Source: Mercurialis annua
Taxonomy: Eukaryota > Streptophyta > Magnoliopsida > Malpighiales > Euphorbiaceae
Reading direction: 5' to 3'
Length of the DNA: 64,000 nucleotides
NCBI RefSeq assembly: GCF_937616625.2
Contig: NC_065575.1
Location: forward strand, 2,859,501 to 2,923,500
A program made the translations under genes and the position numbers. Under the pieces are notes generated by a model. That model did no database searches. It saw only the letters and a program-made list of their open reading frames with translations, and was not told the origin of the DNA. This document shows, one piece after another, positions 22,713 to 38,600 of this stretch; position 1 is the first letter of the stretch; the number at the start of each line of letters is the position of its first letter.

Positions 22713-23634
22713 TTTCTTGATTCAGACGGTGGACTTGTACAAGAGTAAACAGAGACTGTGCTGCTGATTCTTGAATTTTCATGTGTAGACTAAATAGCTT
22801 TGCTCAGTTGGGCTTAGGAAAAGCCCAATACAAAGCCCTAAAAAGCTCAAGATGATTGATCATATGTGGGTGTGCAAATTATCATTTTTTTCCCTTTCAT
22901 TTCAATTACTACAATTTAATTTTATTTCAAATAAGGTTTTTTTTGGTCCAAAATGCATATATGGAAGTCGGATTTTGACACATGACAATTGAATATTTGC
23001 TAGTTTTACTATGCAAATTTGTGATATATGAATTATCTTTCAAAGAGAAATTTTTAGATTAAATTATGCATACATGATAATTTTTTAAGTAAAAATATAA
23101 AAAATTGGCTCACATAAATATCTTTGAAATTATATTAAAATTTAATAATTAAAATTTTTTGAAAAATTGATCATTAAATGGAAAAAAAAAGCTATTTACC
23201 TCCAAAATGAGTTTCACTGATAGTTAAAGGTAGGGGGATGAAAAAAATAAAACCGGACCGAGTTTCCAAACCAAGCAAAAATAATAGATTCATTTTAGTT
23301 TCTATTTATAATTTGCTATATATAATAAAAAAATACATACCATTAAATTCTAAAGTGTCTTCGCTTGTTATTAGTATTTCATTTTCCTGGATTTGAACTT
23401 GGTTCAAGCAAATTTGTATTTTTCCTTAAAGAGATAGAAAACAATTAAGTAACAAGAATTTGAATTAGAAAACAATTAGATATCAATTCTTATGCTTTCA
23501 CATTTCATTTCTATTTTAAGACTATAATCTAGTATAAACTATTCTTGTAAAATTATAATTTAATGTTTTCCTTTCATGTGCTCATATAGTACTACACTGT
23601 CAAATTCCTATAGTGAGAAAACAACTAGTATTTA
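22713..23634. other. Intergenic region between two minus-strand genes
   Basis: This holds the promoter and 5' leader of the 131-residue gene (next to 22713) and the 3' flank of ECM29 (next to 23634). It is AT-rich, with no transposon end or coding exon that I can support. The two genes are transcribed in the same direction. Confidence 0.5.
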
Positions 23635-26600
23635 TTACAAGTTTTCAATGACGTCGATGCATTTTCTCAGATTTATCTTTGCTTCTTGATTTTTTTCCAC
23701 TTCACATTGATGAAGAAGCTCTCCTTTAAGCCCTACTACGTCTTCCCAGTTCACCGATGTAAGCTGTTTGCACAGTTTGACGATCTCCAAAAGGCACTCT
23801 GAAGCATTGATGTGAACCTAAATTCGAAAGGAAAGAAAATGGGAATCACCACCCATAAAGAGAATTAAGTGCACACGAATGAACTATACAGCATTATATA
23901 AAGGATCTTGCATGAACTTTAAAGGGTTCTATAGCATGAGAAATCATCATGCCTTCCAACATTTAAGACGAGCTCAGCATGGCTAGGGATGTGCAAAATC
24001 GAAGTAAGCTGAAATAATTGACCTAAGTCAAAAAAACTGAACTGAACCGACAAATTTGATTCGATTAAGTTTAATATTATAATTTGAAGATTTTTCAGTT
24101 TGGTTTGGTTTGAAAAGTAAAAAAATGCCATTTGGTTTTTTATTCAACCAGATTTTTCTTTCTAAAAAATGACACGGTTCAAACCGAATGCACAGCCAGA
24201 GTTGATTAAAAAAGGCAAAAAGAACAGAAGCACACTAGCACATATTGTTTGACTCAGCAAATGTAAATTATCCATCATCCCCTTAATAGTGCCAATAATT
24301 AACTCCAACAAACGAATATAAGGGAAAAATGTTGAGAAAAAGTGTAAAGGTATCCCAGCTTTACCGTCAGCAAGAGCAAGCAAAATAAAATTGGTAAGTA
24401 AATTAGTTAAGGGCAATTCAATAAATAGTTTCATGATTTTTTAATTCTAGATTTACATTATATAAATTAATTGAACTGGTATTTTTAAGTGATTAAACTA
24501 AACTAAATTAAGAAAACAGGTTAAGTTCAATTGTTTAAAATTAATTTTCATATAATTGTTTTCTATACAAAACTCTATTTGTTTTTTAAGTTTAAAAACA
24601 GATTCTTTTAAGTGCTTTAGCCAAAACGATTTCAACATATAGAATAAATTTTTGGCTAAACCCATCCTAGAGTGTACTATTAACTTTTATTTCACTTGGT
24701 CCTTAACAAATATGATATATTTAAGCTGTCCCTTAACTATTTATTTTGCACACATGTGTTTTTAGGCATAAAACATCAGAACGACAGCGTTTTTGTAATT
24801 TTGTCCACAAAAAGACCATAAGTGAACAAAATAAATAGATAAGGACAACTTAAATGCAAAATATTTGTAAAGGACCAAGTGAAATAAAAGCTAATAATAT
24901 AGGGATTTTATGATGGGTTTAGCCATTTTTTTTCTTTTGAATACATAATAAGTTAGATGAACAGAAATTGGTAAAAAAAAAAAACAAATTTTGACATAGT
25001 AAAAACTAGAAAACCAATGTCTCTCCACATATATATGATTCATTTAAAAGCCATGCACATGATTGTGCGAGGAAAAAACAAGAGCATAAAGAACATGATT
25101 TCCAGAATGACATGTCAGAAATGAATAACTAATGGCGACTAACAAAACAAGAAATAACATGACATACCTGGGCTATCTTTACTGTACTTAAACATTCAAC
25201 TATTTTAGGCAATACGGCCTGAAACAACTGTAGGCCAAAAAAAAAAAATCAGAAGTCTAAAGATGCATGACAACTATGATGAATTGGCAAAATCAAATTG
25301 TATTACCTCCTGAATTAAAAAAATTACACTTGCTTGTAGAGACATTCCTTCAGTGTCAACAGTGTTGCTGAACCTTGAGCAAAGTTCTTTTATTAATGAG
25401 AACGCCGATATTTTCACTGGCCAAAACAATTAAATAGTTTGTCAGAAAAGTTTTACAGCATACCCAGCACAACTCCACTAAGCCTTAATCATGATACTAG
25501 TGACGGTCGGCTATATGAATTCTTATCCTTTATTCTGAGTGAATTTGGGCTGATTATCAGAAACATAAAAATGTCAACAATTGCAAACAATTGAGTCTGC
25601 AAAGGCATTTTTACCTGTCCACTGAAACACAGGTGAGAGAGAAATTGCTATGATATCCATCAAGTTCTTTTTATGCTCAATAATATCATTTACGCGTGCC
25701 ACATGGATGCAAGAAATCAAACAGGCCAGAATCTTCTCTAGTGGGATAGAAGAGGCTTCAGCATCATCTGATCCTGCATTTGAGAGAATTAAATGCTCAG
25801 AGTAGCACATGCCTTGAGTAGCAGACAGGAGGATTAAAAAATCCTCACGTAAACGACAAGCAGAAAAGTAACGTGCTCCAACAAAAGTGGATAACAATCA
25901 GAATTGGCTCTTAAGAGGTTAAGAGGTCCAATATCATCAGGCATTGTAGCATGGCCACAAATAAAACCCATTAAGAGGCACGCATTTTACTCCATTCAAA
26001 GACTCCACAACATGGCAAAGCCACCAAAACCAATTCTCAACCCTAAAAGGTGTCCAGAAATTCTGGCAGAGACCATTAATAACCCTGAAATATCTTACTT
26101 AAAATGAAAATTACCTATAGTATTAGCATCTCTTGAACTGAAGCTGACGACAGGAAATACATGCAAATAGTACAAAACATCTAAAAAAATATTGGACTGC
26201 AGATTGATAAGATGTTAAATTAATTGCACCATGAAATTTGTGAGACTTCACCCAGCTACAGGTTTCACCACCCAGACAATCGGAGACAAAACTATGTACT
26301 TAGAACGAATAAGAAGAGTTAAACAAGAACCTGATATACCAGCATCATTTGCAACAAGTGTTCTGGAAGATTTTGTGCCAACAGCTGAGTTGCACATCTC
26401 AAATAATTGTGGGAAAATGGCATTAAAAAAATCTGGATCACCAAATGCTTTTAAAACCTGTGATAAAGAAACGTGAGCTTCTTTTCAGCTAGAGCAAAAA
26501 GCAGGAATGGATTGTAACTTGCAACTCAAACAATAATGGCAGCTAAGTGTAGTAAAAGTTCAGTTAACAATATTAAGCTCATTCAACAAGTTTAAATAGA

Positions 26601-29600
26601 TGTATGATTTCATTAAACTTATCTTACACCGCAATAAATTCAGAAAGAAAGTTAACTGCTACTGCTTATACTCTATGTTGCATTCCAGTATATAATGTCC
26701 CACTAACTCATTTCATCTCACCTGTTTTTACATAGCTAATTTTGGTTCTCTTTTTCAAATAAGTCTTTGATATTTGGTTTGAGCCACTCTCGTGCAAGTT
26801 ATGGCACTACTTGGATAAGAATCCATTTAACATGTGCAAAAGTTCAAAAAGAATGTTCCATGAGAAATAATGTAAACATTTGGATAAAAGCTTTGTAGAT
26901 TCATCATGACATGGCTACCTGATCAAGAGAAGAGAAACCTGCTTCACGGTATTTCTTCACCTTTTTTGTGCATGCTGAAAATACCAAATCCAAAATTGCC
27001 CTGGGGGTAGAAGGATTTTCAGATGCAATAGTTTTATGGCAAGATGTAGAAAGTGAACCTATTGCATCTAAAAGAGCATCCTTTCCCTGTCATAGTAATA
27101 TTAATTAGCAGACAGAAGGACACACATATTAGTATCAAATCAGTACACATTTACAGAATGAGAAGCACACTTAATCGAATGACTATCATAACCAATTAAT
27201 TCACAAGGTGACTATAAACATTTTATATACTCCGGCGCAAATTCAAGAGTATTTTCCTGAAGCTGGAAAAATCCTCAAATGTAGCCAGGTTTTTGGAGAT
27301 TAAGGGTTTGAGCCAAACTTTAGTTATTGGTACAATCATGGCCCGTCATGGAAACCAATTAAATAATTTGAAAAAATTGATTTGAAAAAGAAAAACTGAG
27401 TGCACATACTAAATATTTTTAATGTGCTAATATCCATAGATTCACCTTTGTGTTGATACTAAAAGTAAAAGGTGAAGTCCATTTATCATTTTGTGTTTTG
27501 AACATTTCAATTTTGGATATTTTTGTTTGTCAAACTGGAAAAATATGGATGAATTCTCCTACCTCCCAAAATCGACCAGGAATCTCCTTCATAAGAGCTT
27601 CAAGCAGAGGATGGTGATGAGAAGACAACGATTCACCTAAAATTTCACTAAGCTTGGAGATTGCCTGGGCTGACTGCATGTGCAACCCATCAACAAATAT
27701 ACAAACGTGAGCAACACAACATAAAACAGAAGAACAGAAAACAAGTATGAGCAGCATTTACCTTTCTTTTTCTTGCCCAAGATGATGATGAAAGACCCTC
27801 ACAAATGAGAGAAACGATTTCTCCTATGTACAACTGAACTGTGACCCTTTCACCACTTGTATTGTCTTCCCATAACTCCTCAAACAGTCCAGCAACATTC
27901 TTATCATCATCAAATCTGCAAAAGAGTTAAATGCTTAGTCCCGAAAAAAAATACTGATGCCATATTCATAGAAGTGACAGGAAACTCGAGAAAAACAAGT
28001 TTACACGAGAAAAACTTAGAATTGTGGTTGAATGCCTTGTGGGAGTGTTGATATTTAAATTTCAGGGGCAGTTCTCTGAATTTCAGATTTAGTTGGAACA
28101 AGTCACTGGAATAATTTTGGAAGTTTGTTTTATGTTTAAATTTACTAAATCCTTGGTGGTTTTCGATAGAAGAAGGAAACCTTTAGGATTAGTTTGTGGT
28201 TTTATTTTTCATTTGTCAGGCAGGAATAGAATTCATGCGATGCTACTCATTCAGGTTGTGTCATGCAATTCAACTTCAGGTGGCGATGCCCATACAGAAC
28301 CTTGGGTGTGATGCCCAAGGACTTCTACAAATCTTTAATGCTTCTCAAAGGTTCATAGCAGGTAAACAACAGCAAATGTAGGTATCAGAATAAGAACGAG
28401 AAAAAGCAGGAAGAAGTCCTCAAGAAATATAAATATAACAGTCAGGCCAACTATCCATTAGTCAACCTATTTGACCAGATCATCGATTAATCATTATTAT
28501 TCCCTCCGCCCCATAAAGATAAGCAAAGTGTGTTTTGTACAAGACGTAAGAAATAGTGGTTAAATTGGTTATTTTTATATCCTCAATTAATTATATATTC
28601 TCAACGTCATCAATTGTAAATTTTCAGAACACCAATTATTTATTAGGATTAAAAATAAATTTCAAAAAACTAAATTTAGTATTAATTTTTTATTGGATAA
28701 AGTAATTATTAGTGATGATAAGAAAATACAATAAAAATAATTGAAATTGATGAAGGATAAAATTGATTTTAATTTAATTATTCAAACTGATATATCAAGT
28801 TTGCCTATATTTTGGGACGTTCAGAATATCAAGTTTGCCTATATTTTATAGATGAAGATAGTACTATACAACACCAAAATGATAATCAATTTCAAGTCAT
28901 TTAAGAGACAAATTTATATGGGGCTTCTATGGAACAAAGAACTTCATAATACTTCTCTAATAGTGTTCATTAAGACAGAATTTTACATAATTGAAGAGAG
29001 TTTGGTTTAAGTTGAAGGGAAAAGTGTGAATAAAATGAGCAAAAAGATAAGTGAAAAGCAAATTAAACTTTCACCAAATACAATATAACTTTATTTTTTT
29101 TAAAATAAGATTTAATAAATCATGTCAAACAGCATCTAGCAAACACGCTTTGAGGAAAATCAAAATATTTGAAAACGATAAGCATGCATTAATTTTAATT
29201 AGCCTAAAATGGTATCTGATGCAAACCTTGAGATGAAGATAACTGGTAAAGTTTCCGCATGATATCCGCTTACAACATCAGACGCCACCGATGAATAACT
29301 TTTCAAAAGAAGTCCGCACGAAATTTGTGCATTCCCTTCCCCACTATGCAAAGCTATAGTGTCTTCAATCAACTTCTGAGCCTGAGAAGGACCTGCATGC
29401 TTCAAAACCATGGCACAAGCACCTGCAAAGGTACGTCTTGCAACAGCACTTTTCTCCTCCTTGACAGCTGGAAACAACAGCCTCAATAGTGTGCTTGCAA
29501 ATGGTTTTATATCTGTACCAACTTTCTGAGTCAATAAGCTAATAAAGCTGGCAACACCAACCCTGCAACAGAAGAAATGTCAAGGTTGAGAATTGCATCA

Positions 29601-32600
29601 TGGACCATTGGCTTCATTAGCTATCTCTAGATAAGAAGGAGCTACAATTATCTTAAAGTTACAAATAACATCCTCAAGGCCATAACCATGACAATTCCCA
29701 AGTATAAAATAGAGCGATAGAGGATTGATTCAGCCTTATTAACAACTTGGAAGTTTGAGCCTACAATGTTATTATGTAGGTGCTAAAACTCATTTATCCT
29801 AAGTCGGCCATTGCAGTATCAGCACAAGTTACATAACTGATTAGAACTATACTTGATTTAAATATTAGTACTCAAACCTAACCATGTAGTTGAACCAAAC
29901 ACATAGATCTCTAAAATCTAAAACAAATTTCTGTGAAAAAAATGACCAAAAATGATTATTGTAACTTTCTCAATTCTGATGCATCAGGAAAATTCGGGCT
30001 CAGGTCCCAAGGTGCATCCCCGTGCTAATTCTAGTTTGAGTTTTTTTAAATAAACTTGATTGACTCTATAGCTTATGTAGCTCATGATTATGACAATGAT
30101 AAAACATGATTCCTACAAAAAAAAAAAAAACTTGTGAGAGCAGTTAAATCCGAAGGATATAATGTAAGGCTCAGCATTCACATTAGCTGAACTTCAAAAA
30201 TGGGAAGTCATTTTTCTTTTCTTTTGAGAGGAATGACAATGTCAACTGGCCAACATTTAGTATTTATCTTGGAATTGTCCATAAATATTCTTAGATAATA
30301 AATTTGTAACAACTACCCATTTTCCCATCAACATGTTTAAGTTAAAGTCAATATATAAGCTTGAAATAGCGACTTTTTACAAAATTGTGAGCTGGTTATA
30401 CTTTCTTAATTTTTACATTATCTGAAAAATCTAATGAATCAAAAAGCTGTTAATATTTTATTAGTCAAATAAGAAATTCAAGTTGCTCAATCTAAAAGAC
30501 TAACAACTTAATTTACATTTTCTCTACAACAACTGAACTAAGAAATAAATAAATGAAATCTATTATTGAGAAAGAGTCTAAATCAGCACCTTAAAATTAT
30601 AAGTAGTGACCTACCTATAGATTTGATATATTTACTCACCTAGTATTAAGACCAACCCCCGAGCGAACCAAATGAGCCAGCCTGGGAACCAGGAGATTTA
30701 ATGATTCAGTGTTCACAACATTTATGCATAGGTCAAGAGTTTCCCACATTGGAGAGCCTTTTGCAATTGAAATTCGTAAATTCTCAAGCTTCTCTGTCTG
30801 TATCCCGACATTTGCTGCATGCAACTAGCAGGGGCAAGGAAGACTAAATAATTGAATAAACAGTGGAATCGCAAGAGTATCAAAAAGTGCTTTGTTAGCG
30901 CAAACCTCAACATAATTAAGCCCTTGGTCTTCAAGACTTGATAAACTTTCAAGCATACAACACACTAAATCTGACAAGTGTGGACGAAGTGCAATCCCTG
31001 CACCCTGTAAAGTCAATAATATCTGTGAGTACACTAATAGAACACATCAAAGTAACATGGTGAATCCTAGAACGAGTAACTAAGTGAAAAATCGGTTTAC
31101 TTTGTTAACCTGGTGGCACATGCCAGATGTCTATTCTTAATTTTGTTCCACCTAATATAATAAGTCTGAGCATAGTTTTCTTTGAAAATCAGAAGTTTAT
31201 AGCAGAATATTTGCAATTAAATAACTTGGTATCTCAAACCGTGTTGATCTGTATAATTCGGTGTTTGAAGTTATTATGGTGTATTAATTAAGGTGATTCA
31301 GAGTTAAAACAAAGGTTTGAATGTAATATAAAGACAAGTGGACCTCGATTCGTTTCTACATATTATACATGACATTTCACATCCTTAAGCAAAATACAAA
31401 CAAGTCCTTCCATCAGAAACTAATTTAGCTACTGTTTCAACTGCAAACACCACAAATTTATGGGACTCAACTAAAAGGAAGATACCCCACTAAGACTCAT
31501 CCAACACTTGTGTAGTGATAGTGAACGATCCCCTCTTAACATCAGAAAAAGGATGAACTGTTTTAGTCAATATACTGTTAGATAATGAGTGATTTCAACT
31601 CTCACCCCCGTTGAGTTTTTTTAGGTTCAGATAGTGAAAGGATTAAAGAATTTTCATGTAGTTGTTCGTGTGTAGTTTGTTCCTGAAGTATTAGCACACA
31701 CAAAATTACATGACCAATTACGAATTGAACATGTAAATACATAAACTTTATGTTAGAAAATTCCATTAAACATATCATGTATTAAAGTTAATTGTTTAAA
31801 ATTTAGCCTCAAAAGTGGCGTCAGGATGTATCATGGAGCAAATAGAGGTAGGCACTGTAAACAGAAAATGAAAACTCCTTTCTACTCCCAGCATAATAAG
31901 AATGGAAACAGCAAACCTTTGCTAGCTTCATAACAACTCCAATTGAAGCCTTCCGAATACTGTCAACTTTACTTAATATTCCCTCTGCAAGTAGAAAAGG
32001 CAGTGCAATCTCCATTGCTTTCCTGGCATCTGATATTTCAGTAAGCGAGACATCACATAATCTTATAGTCAATGAGGATACAGCACGGCATAATCTGTCA
32101 CCAGCATTTCGAACAGTTTCTTTTATGTCATCCATGGCACGGAATGCTGCCGTCCACAATTTCTTCAGATGCTTCCCAACCTAAGAAATAATAATAAAAT
32201 GGTGAAAACAACAGACTTATGCCAATTTCGAGTACTATAATATGGAAGTCTGACTAAACTAACAATGCATGCAAGAAAATTTCACCAAAGTTCAAAATGA
32301 AGAAATCCAGTAGATGAGGTTTGCATAGCCAAACAAATAGGTAATATAAGTGAGAAATTTCTTAAACTCAATTGCAGTGACTACTGAGGAAGACCTATTA
32401 GTCGGTGCATTTTAGAAAAATATAAAAACTCATCTAACCAGAAAAAAGGTGCATGAATAGAACATTACTAGGACTGAAAGCAGGTCAACAGACATAAAAG
32501 TGGTAAATCAACAAGGCTTAAATAGGATAACGATTGTCTTGGTAGATAACAAGTGTAATATGTTTAACATTTAAACCAAATCATTGTTAAATTTAATTAG

Positions 32601-35600
32601 TTTTTTTCCTTAAAACTAGAAGTATAAAATCTGAAGGTAATTCACATTTATCATTAACTACCTAGGCATTCACATCGTGCATAGGTGATAGGACTCTAGG
32701 ATATAATTTGAATATCTACATGATAAATATTAATCCAAATTCAGATCGCAAGGCATTGACACATTGACAGCAGAGCAAAACAATTGACAGATACTTCCAT
32801 GATATTTAATCTCCAGTCCACCACCAAACAGTTGTAATAAACATGTCAGTGGAAGACAGTTTTATTTTCTCATACATGTTCTATTGGCAGAGGCATGGTC
32901 CACAACAATACTAAAACTAATTGAGACATGACTGGCTTTTTCTTAAAACAGTTTATGAGAAGCTCTGGAGAGCATGAAAGCGTATCAAAGTCCTTTTTGA
33001 AAATCAGAACAGAGAGAAAACATTTTAGTTGAAAAAATATTAACAGCAGGAGGTTAAAGATTTCGCAAATATTTCTTCCAAGATCTAGCAGTTAGAGCCT
33101 CATTAAATGAAAGATAGGTAAAAGCCAGCCAATACAAGCCCAAAACAAGCTCATCACCTGTTCAAATTTGCGTCCCTGGATAACATCTGAAAGTGCAAGA
33201 CAGGAAGCTTCACGTGATCGCCAAAGCCTAGATCCACATTGCATAGCTAAATCATCAATAATGAGGTCCAAATGCTGATCAATAGTTTTGCTAGGCTCTG
33301 CGACTAGCGACTTCCATATGTGTCCCATTGCATCCTGAAAACATTGAACAAACAAAGAGCAAAAAGGAGCATCACAAATAAAATCTGCTGAAAATGTGTT
33401 AAATACTGCAGTCTCAGATTTTCTAGTAGCTTTTCAAAATAATATTTTGTCGTTAATTGCGACGCATGACTAGAGAAAATTGAAAACATTAGCATTGATT
33501 TCATTGATTTATGCAACTTTTTCTAGATATATAACTGACGGACATATGCTTACCTGAACATTTTTATCAGGATCATACTGGTACCTAACTAGCCGAGGAA
33601 TCAATAATCGCAAGTGAGGTTGGAGGGCATCCCCAGCTTGCTTAGCTATCTTTGAAAACCCAAAAGCAGCACCTCTCTTGGAATTCAGAGAAGCTTGATG
33701 GTTAGCCAGATCCATAAACTTGTAAATTAAGTCCGGTTGACCCATCTCATTAGCTAGACTGCAAAGCTCTTTATAAGTGCTAAGTTTTCCTCCACTGAGA
33801 CTTTCACCAATAGCTCCCTCTTGAAACACTTCAGAGTCTTCAACCAGCTATAAGTTATGAGCTCCAAAATTTGAGACTCAAGTCTTCCACAATTACATAA
33901 TATTGCTCCAAGAGGAGACCTAAAGACAGATGTGTTTACCTTGATAGCTCTTTTCCTTTTCCCCGAACCAGTCAAAGTGGTTACAAGTGCATCTACCAAG
34001 TTATTCTTCATTGATGCATCACCAAGTTCGTAAACAATACTCATGCCTTGGGATGCCAGCTCTTGTGTAAGTTCATTCTGTTCACCTAATAGGTGAGAAA
34101 ATGCCTCCTGCATTCATGTGAAATTTTTCTAGTATAATACCATGGACACATAGCAGCAAAATGAATAGGATTAATATAAACTTATAGTTGTAGTTGTGCA
34201 AAATTCAAATATCTGCAGGAAAGACATTTGAGCATCCTTAACATGTCTAGATAAAAATTTCTATTGGAAATCTTGCCAAAGGTCACACCAAAAAAATTGT
34301 GAGAAGCTATTAGAAACAAGTTACTTGTGAATGAAGTACTGTGACTGCAGTATCCTTAACTCTTATGATAGGGAAAGAAGATTCACGAAATCGATTCAAA
34401 AAAGTTTTAGAAACTAATGAAGTTAAGCAAAATTTATTAGGTAAAATACTGGATTAACTCTGCCTTAAATCAAGATAATAGGGATGAACTGTATGGACAT
34501 CTTCATAACAAATTTAAACACCGCAAATTTAACAGTTTGATTTGAAGAATTACTCCCTCCGGTCCATAATATATGTCGCATTTGGCTTTGACACAAGAAC
34601 TAAGAAAACAATTAATATGCCTTAACTTAGTAAAATTTCAAGGGTTAATTCCTAAAAAAATCACGAACTTTACACGAAGTTTCATTTTAATCATGAACTT
34701 TAAAAGTTGTCTTTTAAAGGCACGAACTTTCATTTTGTTTCAAATCTATCGCCAAAGTAAAATCCGATGTATTTTATCGAACCAAAAATTCCTAATCCTA
34801 TATACTCTAACTAAAAGATAATAAGATTTAATGTCGATTTATAATTTGGGTCTTTCATTAATGGTTTATTGAAGAATTTAGTCAACAAAAATACATTGAA
34901 ATGATAGATTTGAAACAAAATGAAAGTTCGTGCTTTTAAATGGCAACTTTCACAGGTCATGATTAAAATGAAACTTCGTGTAAAGTTCGTGATTTTTTTA
35001 GGAATTAACCCAAATTTCAATGTAGGTGAAGAATAAAATTATCTCTAACAACGCTTAAATGACAAAGTCCATGAACAAAGTTTTTGGCAAGCCTCAACGT
35101 TGCTGTTTCAAGACAGTGTAGCATACCAATTTAAGAATCTATTCCAACTAATATGGTGGCGGCAAGGCAATTTGCGACAACTATAGAAGAAAATATGTCA
35201 AACACTTTGCAGCCAGCACAAACGACAAACCTGAATTTCAGGAAGCATTTGTTGGATGGTTGGATGATGCCCAGAGTACATGATCAGTGATAATAACCAA
35301 ACAGTTCCAGCACAGCGCTCTTCTTTTCTGCTACTGTATAAAAGAGTGTCAAAAAGTTTTTTTGTAATTGCATCTCTAACTGAGCCATGGAAGTCTTCAT
35401 TAGCTTCAGTTTTTCCATTAAATCTATACTTTGACAAAGACAGGTTCACATCTCCCATGAGAAAGTTTGATATCATGGAAAGTGAAGAATAGTTAGTTTT
35501 GAGAATCAAATCAGCTGTTACAGGAACACTGCCCCACAAAAATGAAAGAGCCTCCCCAGCAGCGAAAAGGATATCCTCAACCTGTACAGCACAAAAACAC

Positions 35601-38600
35601 AAAGATTACACATGTTTACAGATATACGCACTAAATCAAATGAAGAACACAAAATGCAGTCTGGAGAGTTAGAAGCAGTCTGATAAGCAAAAACAAGTAG
35701 AACTAGCTAATAATCAACAAAATTAATTTTGCACACCTTTGACCGGCAAAGACTAAATATCAAATCAAGAGCAATGTCCAGTTGTGAAGGAGATGTTTCC
35801 TTTACGCATATATGTCCCAGGGAAATAACAATCTTTTGAGTTGCTTTATTATCATCTCCTGATACTAGTTTGCTTAACTTTTCACGTAAGAGCGACAAAA
35901 TCTCAACTGCAGTTTATAATTCAAATAATATTACTGATTAAGAATTATTAAGCATGCTTTTAATAAGTACAATTAGATTCTACAATATTCACCTGAACCA
36001 GAACTATCAGCAAGTGGAGGTAATGGTGCCCGTAGCCCAATATGACCTAAAGCTTCCATTGCAACAGAGGCCAAGATTGCAGTCTCAGAGTTAACAACAT
36101 CAGTCAAGCCTTTCAGTACATTCTGAATCAATGTCTCTTGAATCTGTAATCGACAAATACAAACACAGTTGAATAAAAATAGCATGCTATTGGAGAGAAA
36201 TATAGCAAGTAAATGCTTAGCAGATAGCACGAAGGACTTAGCGCCACAATATCATTGTAAGAGAGAGAGAGAGAGGTCAAAAAACAGCACATCACATATA
36301 CATGGGAGAAATCCAAGAAGGCACATAATATTCTAAATGGGGGAGAAAAGGATATGGATCTGGACACTATCCTATACTGGCTTGGTTTTAATAAATCAAC
36401 AAGATTTAAAAAAAAAAGGAAAAGAAAATCCATATCTAGTAGCACCAAGTTATTCATAAATCCTTAAATTCCATTCTTCTCACTCCACCCAAAATAAAAC
36501 AAGGTGAATACTCTTCATATACCATCTTATTTCATTTTAGCTAATACTGAACCCCTTCCAACAGCTCACCTTTATAATAAGTGCTCTTGACATTAGCAAT
36601 GTCATGTTTTAAGTGACAAAAAAATCACCAAACATCTCTGACATCAGAATATAGCAACAGAATGGGGCTGTAGTTCCTTTAATGTTTTAAGGACAGTAAA
36701 AACAAAATTTCTGTCCTCTACCAAACACCCACAAAATAAATAGCAGTTGCTTAACTCTTACAATGGAATTGAATGAGAACCATTCTAATTGTAGAAAGAA
36801 CATCATCATATTATGGATCATAAGCCCATTGTTTCCATTACCGTCATTATCTGAAAGATTTTATGTGAGCAATAGGTAATGGCTTTTACCAGGCTGAGGC
36901 AGTTGTTGTTGTCTAAAGGTCCAAATATAAAAAAACAAATTGCAGTTGTTTTCGAAAAATATCCAGCAGATGTAAATATAAAAATTAAACTTACAGCAGA
37001 CATTCTAGATACACAATCTGCAGTAATGTATCCAACAGCACATAACGATCCATGAAATGCCTCAAACCTGAAACAAAATTCATTCACCTCAACACTCAGA
37101 AGTTGTACGATTATTGCCATATAGGTCATACTAGATTACAAAAATAAATATATTATGATAAACTACAAACCTCAACTTGTTGGTTCCGCTAATTGAGGAA
37201 AGCAGTTCACGTATAAGATTGGATGATGCAGGACCTGGAAGGGCAGAGCAAGCAATGCCAAGTAGCCGTGCTGAAGATTCACGAGTATCTAAGTCTACAT
37301 GGTTCAATAATTGCTTAAGCCATGAAATTCTAGTTACGTAGTGTGATGCTGTCATCTATAAAGAAGCAAGAGAGAGAGAATATTAAACAAATATAGAGTC
37401 AAAAACTACTAGAAAAACACTCAATAGCATGATAAACTGTGAAAACCAACCTCTGGAAGATAAGATGCAATGGTAATTAATGTCTTGGAAGCAGTGGAGT
37501 GCAACTCCACTGAGCCTTCATATGCCATAGCATGTTCCAGAAGCAAAAATATTGTGGCAACTGAAGACAGAAATTCAGGAGATCTCTCTAGAGAGTTATT
37601 TTGCTCTATTTCTGACTCCAAGCACTTCAGCAAAAACTTAATCATAACCACATACACCTTTGATGAAAAAATAAGCTTTTGTTCCCTTAAGTCACCCGAA
37701 TCTAATAGCTTTGGTTGCTGTTTAAGAATAAAATCCATCATGTCCTTAAGTTTTGGATATGTAAGATCTAGATTTTGACTGGCACTCCGGCCTTCCTCTT
37801 TGACAGGAAACAAGCCTTCAAACGCCATTTCCCTTCAGAAAGTGAGGGGAAGAAGAAAGAAGCAAAGCAAATAGATAAGATGACAACTAAATGAGAACAT
37901 TATGGTGGAAATGCTGTGCAACATTTTAAAAGAATAACATATTAAAAACATTTTTACAGCAGCAAGATAAACAACACTACTAACTCTAAGAAACCCCCTT
38001 CATTGGAACTCCCTTTCCCCCCTTTTTATCTATCCTCATAACTTTAACAATTCAAGGTTCCTACGTCTTACTAAATAAATGTAAACAATTTAAAATGGCA
38101 TAAAATACTAAAAGAAAACATCCTCTGCAGACTCCTTTCCATCAAAAAAAGACTGGAACTAGAGTCAATAATGATGATAATGGAGTCTGGGTACCTTGAT
38201 ATTGTGGACACATTAAAAAGTTTACTCAACCCGTATAGTTTGGATAAGCAGGCTGTCTACAGACTAATAGTTCAAAAAAAAATTGAAGCTCGGGTTTCAT
38301 GTTAGATTGACAGCAATATTAGAAAAGTGAAGATTTAATGGCAAAATCATATGCCCGATTTAGCGGTTAATTACAAAGCAAATTAAATATTTTGGACAGA
38401 GAAACTTTAATCAAACTTTTAAAAGTAAAGGACTGCAATCAATGTTGTCAAACTCGCTTTTTCAAACTAGAATCGGAATGAGTATTATAAACTCGTAACG
38501 TAAAATCGAATCGTAAAATCGTAAGATTTTACGGATGGTATAAACTATGATATTACAAACATAAAGGTGCAAGTATTAAAGAATATAAATAAATTTTTAT

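Noticed and set aside
25904..26476. Two + strand frames of 67 and 81 codons
   Set aside because: They overlap or flank ECM29 exon 31 on the other strand; shadows of coding sequence and intron.
36258..36275. GA microsatellite in ECM29 intron 17
   Set aside because: Short simple repeat with no evident role.
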